Of a DNA stretch of 64,000 bases, positions 58,384 to 64,000 are shown in pieces (position 1 is the first letter of the stretch; the number at the start of each line of letters is the position of its first letter). Position numbers and translations under genes: made by a program. Under the pieces are notes generated by a model. The model was not told the DNA's origin. It did not search any database and saw only the letters and a list, made by a program, of their open reading frames with translations. Source of the DNA: Massospora cicadina (Eukaryota > Entomophthoromycota > Entomophthoromycetes > Entomophthorales > Entomophthoraceae). The stretch lies in assembly GCA_022478985.1 (NCBI GenBank), contig JAKSZP010012263.1, forward strand, positions 1-64,000, in the 5' to 3' direction.

Positions 58384-59975
58384 AGCTGTTCCCCTCCATG
58401 TCCTGGAGGGTTGCCAGCGCTTAAACCTGCTGCTGTGAGGCGGCTAGTTTTGAGTCCTTTAGCTTGACTATTAGCTGCAATCCGTGAGGAGCGTCGAGGG
58501 TTCTGAGGGGAAGGAGAGGGTGTGGGGCGGAGGACCCAGTAAGCCAGCCTAGGATGGTGCCCCCGCTCCGTTGAAAGGGGAAGGACCTGAGGGTGCTCAA
58601 TGGTGACCTCCGCGGTGTCCCCATTTGATGAGTCTGAGTCCATATTCACTTCCTCCAACGCTGCAAAGGATCCACACGAAATGGACTGTGGGGTTGGGGT
58701 AGGACTCTTTGAGGTGGCACTTCTACCGCAGGCCGCGGGTTTACAGTCCATGCTGGTGGGCATAGCTCCATTGGGAGCTGAGGTTTGATGAGATAAATCG
58801 CTGGTGGAGGTTGGTGGGGGTGCCGCGGAGCCCTGAGTGGGGGTGGCTGACGAGGGGCACCCTGTGGGAGATGCCTTGCGCTTGGTGAGAGAGGGAGTTG
58901 ACTCTGGGAGATTGGAGGGGGTGCCCACTGGAAGGGGGGCATGAGCGCGAAGGGATCCCATACCAATAGTGGGGTTAGCTGTTTCAACTGCTAGGCGTAA
59001 GGCCTCAGGGGACAGGTCCTTAACGGGAACCCATTGTGTGGGTTGTGGGATTGCTGCTGCTGCCACGTAGGATCGTTTTTGGCCTGGTTTAGGCCCCTGG
59101 GTGGTGGCTAAGAGGGCTTGTTTTCGAGCTGTGCAGCTACTATACAAGTGTCCAAGGGCGTTACACCATGAACACCGGGGGCGCGCCTGATCAGGGTTGA
59201 CAAAAAAGATCATAGGGCATGCCCCAACTACCGCCACATGAGGAATAACCTCAATGTTGTGGGATACAGTGGGGGAGGGGATGAACGACACCCTAGCAGT
59301 GCGATCTCTTTGAGTGGGAGCATAGTAAGAGGGGACGCTAAAGTCCACTGAAAGAACAGACCCAAACTCCATTAAACCACGATGGAGTGCCAGTTTAAGA
59401 GACTCAGGATCAACAGTCGTTGGTAGGTTGGAAAAAGTAACCCATGAAATTTTCTCCAGGTGAGAGCGTGTGCGGGAGATGCGAAGAGATCCGCGTGGAA
59501 TAATGACCTGGAGGGTGGCAGCATGGTCAGCAAGGGCAGCTTCAGTAAAGCCCACATCGATGTAGTGGCCCTCCACTGATTCATAGATGTTGTTGTTAAT
59601 TGGGAATGTCTCCGCAATCGCTGCAAAGTATGAGAAGTAATCCTCTGTATAGAATTCAACAGGGTTATGCCCATAATAAAGGCAAATTGCGTGGGAGAGG
59701 GTTGAGCGAGGTAGAGCTTTTTGCGCTCTAGTTTCGGCCCATTTCTTCTTAACATCAGCAATAAACGCCACTTCACGGGGATCAACTTTGGGTAGCGTTG
59801 GTGCCAGAGGTTTTTGCCACGCCCCAGTGGCTCCTTTGGTACGTTTGTGTTTGCTTTGGGCTGCAATTGCGGGTTGAGTATGAGCTGGAGGTTTGGACAA
59901 GTTTGCGGAGTTCCCTTGTTGCTGGAATGTTACAGCAGTTGCTGGCGTCATATTAAATTGAGGGGCGGTTTGTTG

Positions 59976-61108
59976 GGCCTCGCTAAATTGGGGAGGCCCA
60001 TCCAGATTGGAATTAACCCCATCCAATTGGTGAGGAGGGAGATGTTTCATCACCATCCCAATCTATTTGGGTAAATTCAGCCTGAGTATTTGCTGTGATT
60101 TCGTGGGCAAAACTCACTGGCTGATTGGTGAATTGGTCATTTTCAGCATATAGAGAGAAAGTGCCGACTTAAGAAATGCCGATTATGGGGTTTAAATGGG
60201 ACGGATGAGATTGGAACTGGTGTGAAGTTCCAAAATCTGAACCATTTAAATCCCCATTGAGAAGAGTAGATTGTCCCAATTTGGTGCTTAGTGAACCAGA
60301 ATGTGCGGCTAATCCAACCTTACATCCAAGGGTTTGGGGGCCAGGTGATTGTTTGGCCTCGCTAAATTGGGGAGGCCCATCCAGATTAGAATTAACTCCA
60401 GCCAATTGGGAGGAGGGAGATGTTTCATCACCATCCCAATCTATTTGGGTAAATTCAGCCTGAGTATTTGCTGTTATTTCGTGGGCAAAACTCACTGGCT
60501 GATTGGTGAATTGGTCATTTTCAGCATATAGAGATAAAGTGCTGACTTAAGAAGTGCCGATTATGGGGTTTAAATGGGACGGATGAGATTGGAACTGGTG
60601 TGAAGTTCCAAAATCTGAACCATTTAAATCTCATTGAGAAGAGTAGATTGTCCCAATTTGGTGCTTAGTGAACCAGAATGTGCGGCTAATCCAACCTTAC
60701 ATCCAAGGGTTTGGGGGCCAGGTGATTGTTGGGCCTCGCTAAATTGGGGAGGCCCATCCAGATTAGAATTAACTCCAGCCAATTGGGAGGAGGGCGATGT
60801 TTCATCACCATCCCAATCTATTTGGGTAAATTCAACCCGAGTATTTTCTTTGATTTCGTGGGCAAAACTCATTGGCTGATTGGTGAATTGGTCGTTTTCA
60901 GCATATGGAGATAAAGTGCCGACTTGAGAAGTGCCAATTACAGGGTTTAAATGGGACGGGTGAGATTGGATCTGGCGTGAAGTTCCAAAATCCGAACCAT
61001 TTGAATCCTCATTTGGAAGAGTAGATTGTCCCAATTTGGTGCTTAATGAACCAGAATGTGCGGCTAATCCAACCTTACATCTGAGGGTTTGGGGGCCAGG
61101 TAGCTGGG
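59976..61108 (-). repeat. Three tandem 378-bp in-frame repeats in ORF1
   Basis: Units are 61108-60732, 60731-60355 and 60354-59976 (377-379 bp; 378 is 126 codons). Each encodes GPQTLxCKVGLAAHSGSLST, NGSDFGTS, FTQIDWDGDETSPSSQLAG and SNLDGPPQFSEA. The two downstream units are nearly identical and share a TAA (60547, 60169) where the first unit has CAA; the last unit lacks the first part of the next repeat. Confidence 0.9.
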
Positions 61109-61633
61109 TATCGCCCCTCATGGAGGGAGCCAGAAACACGGCGTCAGCAATAATAGATGGGGCTGAATTAGCTGACACGATGGGGGAGGTGAATGCCTGG
61201 ATGAACTGAGTTGCATTCAACTGAGCAGACGCCATTAAAACAGCGTGGGTGATGGCCTCCTTGGTTGGAGGGGGCCCAGCGGGTTGGTGGGAGGCAGCGC
61301 ACACAGAGCTGTTAGGCGTTCAGGTTGCAGAAGTGCGATCAGGTGAACTGGCGCTAGTTGAAGTAGCTCCAGGTTGGGGGTGGTGCCTGCTTTCATGGCT
61401 GCTGCTTGAGAGCAGGTGATTCTGGTTGACCCTGAGGTGGGTAACCGAGGGTTGCTTCGTTTGAGGGGTGGTGCTGGCTCGTTTAGCATAGCCTGCGGGT
61501 TCTTTTGCGGGGTTTCCCGCCATATTTATAAATAGTTTTCGTAAATCTTTTTAGTGGAGCTAAATTTCAGGCTGAATTGATTTTTGAAAAGTGATGCTTA
61601 GCAGAAAGAGATGATCACATAATGTTTGATTTC

Positions 61634-62317
61634 TAATACAGATAAAATCGGCCAAAAGACCCTGGTCAATTGCCAGTGGAACCCTTTGAATTGGGGTAAC
61701 ACTTTTACTAATTTGTCTTGGGCAAATAATACAATTTTGGGTAAGCGAATTGCACTGAATATGAGCCAAAATTTGGGGATTTCATCAGAGGTTTCTTGGC
61801 CCACTGCTAGTTTGTTTCGATCACCTAAAAGAGGACCACCCTTTTTTAGGTTTTACAGGGGTCCCCCAAGACGTGACTAAATTTCTCTTGCAGTGATTGG
61901 CTAAAATATATCATTTGTTACCCCACAGGTTCATCTTGCCACAATTGACCCTCTATCAGCTGTTTCAGCAAATTGAGATAAGTTCAGAAGCTCTGATAGG
62001 TCAAAACCCATATTTACAGTATAGGCTCAAAGCTAATACCAAATCTATGCCTATCTCAGTCTGAGCCCAAATTAATTTAAATCTTAAGCAGTTAGATCGG
62101 TAGAGGGTCACTTATTAATCCCCTCAACGCCACTTAATAAAAAAGGCTGATAAAACCCAACTTATATTATAACTTTTAAGTGGTAGTACTTTTTATTTAT
62201 TGTTGTAAACCCATATTAGCTTTATTCTGGCGGTTGAGATAATCCTTCTCAAGCCATATTGTTGATATTAGGAGTGAATTATCACCTGTAAGCACTTCAA
62301 AAACCCTGATTTCAACA
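61634..62317 (+). repeat. LTR-E, right piece
   Basis: This continues the LTR begun at 54658 after the LINE. It includes aataaaaaaggctgataaaa and tttttatttattg boxes and ends tttcaaca. It is directly followed by a primer-binding site, so it is a 5' LTR for the gag to its right. A further LTR copy was not found in the window. Confidence 0.65.
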
Positions 62318-62319
62318 AG

Positions 62320-62338
62320 TAGTGCTCACTACAGGGGG
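62320..62338 (+). other. Primer-binding site after LTR-E
   Basis: tagtgctcactacaggggg lies 2 nt inside the LTR. It shares 18 nt exactly with the site at 30544. Confidence 0.7.
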
Positions 62339-62559
62339 TATTATACCACAAACATTTATCAAAAATGGGGGTGTTGGGGTGAATAACCCATGCAACCTCC
62401 CCTATGCCTCTTAACCCCAGCTAGTTGCCCTTAATAACAACTAGCAGCGCTTTATAACGCCTTAAAAAGCTTGCAAAGCACCCATTTAAATGCCCATTGA
62501 AAGACAAGTTCACCCTTGGGTTGGGTAGCATTTCTTCGTTCTTATAAGTTTATGAAGCA

Positions 62560-64000
62560 GCCATGGAAGGGGCGACTGACCACCAGAAGGTTAAGAACAT
62601 CCTTCCTCATTTAAGTCGCCTGACCCAAAAAATGAAAGTCCCTTATATTGATACTCTACACACCTGGGCCGAATTTAGGAAGCTCTTATAGCTTAATTTG
62701 GCTCCAAGCAGAGTTTAACCAGGGAAAAAGAAATCTTTATGCGCTTTAGTTTGTATGAAGGTGAACGAATCACTGCCTTTGATGAGCGACTTTAACTTGC
62801 TGCACAGAGGTTGTCAGCATTTAACATGCTAACCCTGGATAATGCAATTGCAGCTATGTTAACAGGGTTAGCTTCTTAACCTTCTTTAGCTCAGCATACC
62901 ATCTCAGCAAAGTGAAACTTCAAAAACTTCCGTGACATAAAAGATGCCTTGTTAGACGTTGCTGATTTTCATACCTGTGCGACAACAAATGAAGCTTTGG
63001 TGAGCCCCCAGGTTTGGACCATTGAAGAGTTCTCAACGTAAGCCCCACTAAAGGAGGCTATGTTGACCCCTATGATGGTTATTAATTTGAGCCCAGCACC
63101 TGCGGTGCAGCTCAAACCTGATATTCCTCTGCCTTTCAACCTGAGGTTCTTAAGCTAGTAAGTCATAGTGCATCATCATCATCAATGGGGAAACGCTCCC
63201 GGCCCTCACCTTGCTACCAAGTTCAGCTTTGCCATCTATCAAATCTTTAAGTGGTTCCAAAGCCTGATCTTATGCCTAAACCCTCTCTCAGGTGACCTTC
63301 GCCCACCAACAATGGTTATAATGACCAGGTCGCTAATGCTAAACCACCTGTTTCATCACTGCTCACAGCCTCTTATCAACCCAATTCTTGCGTAGTTAAA
63401 GCATCCCCTCCATGATGCTATCTCCTCCAGCCAACTCTAAACAAAACCTGTAGCCATGAAATAGCTAAACCTCTTCCTCTGGTGACAGTCGCTTCTAACA
63501 ATCATGAGCTCAAGGGTAAGGGCTGCTTAGGCTAAGCTGCCTGCTCCTCCTATGATCATCCTTGTGGATGTCTTACAGCTACTAAAGTTATGGCTTTCTC
63601 CTCTAACCGCCCTTCTAGTGTCCATCCAATGTGTGTAGACAACCCTTCTGATGAAGAGTCTGAATAAGGTTATGAGGATGTTGGTTATTATATCCTATGA
63701 GCCCAGCTGAAGTAGGTATACCGGATTTTCTGATCTCTGAAGGAGTAGAGGAGACCCTCATACCTGAGGAGATGTACCTCATCCAAGTACTAGGGTGCCC
63801 AAAAGTTATTGACACTGCCAAGAAATGACTACCAGTTCCTGGATAACTTAATTTGACCTCTTCAGCAGGTCCATACCATGAAATACATCCTGAAAAAATA
63901 CACTGAGACTGCTTATAAACTAACCTCCACCTTCCGGCTCAAGAAAGTCTTGTCTCAGTCTCCTAACTTCTTGAGGAAAACTCACCAAGGTGGAAGTGAT
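62560..64000 (+). pseudogene. Gag (and following) remnant of the LTR-E element, runs off window
   Basis: An ATG-led frame at 62562 starts MEGATDHQKVKNILPHLSRL and breaks after about 50 codons. A second frame from about 62737 reads FMRFSLYEGERITAFDERL, LSAFNMLTLDNAIAAMLTG and FRDIKDALLDVADFHTC, a capsid-like helical region. Near 63535-63580 a degenerate Cys cluster (CSSYDHPCGC) may be the nucleocapsid. Downstream PDFLISEGVEETLIPEEMYL near 63725-63785 is unassigned and could lead into protease. Position after LTR and primer site makes this gag. At least six stops. The rest of the element lies beyond 64000. Confidence 0.6.

Larger units (their letters stand above)
58380..61523 (-). pseudogene. 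LINE family 1 ORF1 (repeat region, RNA-binding, CCHC)
   Basis: I choose the ATG at 61523 (MAGNPAKEPAGY), the first after the 5' end. The product would be about 1,047 residues, long for a LINE ORF1p. Order: Ala/Pro-rich N-terminus; three tandem 126-residue repeats (61100-59976); a Gln/Pro-rich linker; a conserved 558-codon frame (60056-58380) with an RNA-binding-like segment (WVTFSNLPTTVDPESLKLAL) and a CCHC knuckle CSWCNALGHLYSSC at 59133-59174; then a Ser/Pro/Thr-rich tail. Lesions: TGA at 61320, a 1-nt loss near 60627, TAA at 60547 and 60169, and a 1-nt gain near 60030. It would bind element RNA. Its stop overlaps the ORF2 start. Function rests on motif order and LINE context. Confidence 0.85.
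54807..61618 (-). mobile_element. Full-length LINE, family 1
   Basis: This 6.8-kb minus-strand non-LTR retrotransposon is flanked by a perfect 15-bp duplication, ataatgtttgatttc (54792-54806 and 61619-61633). It has a ~95-bp 5' UTR, ORF1, ORF2, a ~150-bp 3' UTR ending GGGACCATCTAGTACT, and poly(A). It is GC-richer than its AT-rich surroundings and has far fewer lesions than other elements here, so it is the youngest large insertion. It lies in LTR-E. Three micro-insertions of its 3' end occur in the window. Confidence 0.95.

Noticed and set aside
1..64000. CRISPR arrays, bacterial operons, ribosomal RNA genes, DNA transposons with terminal inverted repeats
   Set aside because: No spaced direct-repeat arrays, ribosome-binding sites, rRNA sequence or transposase-like frames were seen; content is eukaryotic retroelements.

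Overview
The window is eukaryotic, repeat-rich DNA with no intact gene. I found no rRNA, tRNA, CRISPR array, bacterial operon or clearly supported host gene. Almost everything that can be assigned is a retrotransposon or its debris. Two families of APE-type non-LTR elements (LINEs) are present, whose ORF1 carries an RNA-binding-like segment and a CCHC knuckle. They lie among many Ty3/gypsy LTR elements, several with Tf1-like reverse transcriptase, in an AT-rich background. A large, transposon-swollen fungal genome, perhaps an early-diverging lineage, would fit. That is inference; the organism cannot be named from this sequence.

Layout. 1-3.7 kb: minus-strand Ty3/gypsy pol debris. 4.0-4.9 kb: an LTR-like block. 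6.9-8.5 kb: minus-strand integrase and RNase H debris, cut by a complete but dead plus-strand Ty3 element (8,540-13,884). 14.3-20.85 kb: a three-layer nest. An ORF1-only LINE (B) was split by an LTR element (14,689-19,335), whose left LTR then received another ORF1-only LINE (A) and a 28-bp LINE scrap. 22.1-27.4 kb: a LINE of the same family that still carries ORF1 and ORF2 remnants (C). 27.5-29.4 kb: a third ORF1-only copy (D). 29.5-32.9 kb: plus-strand LTR-element gag debris. 32.9-39.6 kb: a minus-strand Ty3 element with 1.4-kb LTRs. 40.4-46.5 kb: a minus-strand Ty3 element with 468-bp LTRs, primer site and polypurine tract. 47-50.7 kb: plus-strand Tf1-like pol debris. 50.7-54.6 kb: a small LTR element with gag/protease debris and no visible RT. 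54.66-62.3 kb: an LTR split by a full-length 6.8-kb LINE of family 1, whose 3' end also supplies the micro-insertions. 62.3-64 kb: primer site and gag of a plus-strand element that runs off the window.

How the parts work together. Each autonomous element once encoded its own copying machinery: gag, protease, RT, RNase H and integrase for the LTR elements, and ORF1p plus an endonuclease/RT for the LINEs. The ORF1-only LINEs A, B and D share 5' and 3' ends with the longer copy C and would have needed its ORF2 protein in trans. The most notable signals are three micro-insertions of the last 16-29 nt of LINE family 1 plus poly(A), each with a 15-16 bp target duplication; a 1.89-kb ORF1-only LINE form lacking almost exactly ORF2; a three-unit in-frame 378-bp repeat in LINE-1 ORF1; and a primer-binding motif shared by several LTR elements.

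All coding regions carry stops, frameshifts or changed catalytic residues. Alignments were made by eye, so boundaries without a target duplication are approximate.
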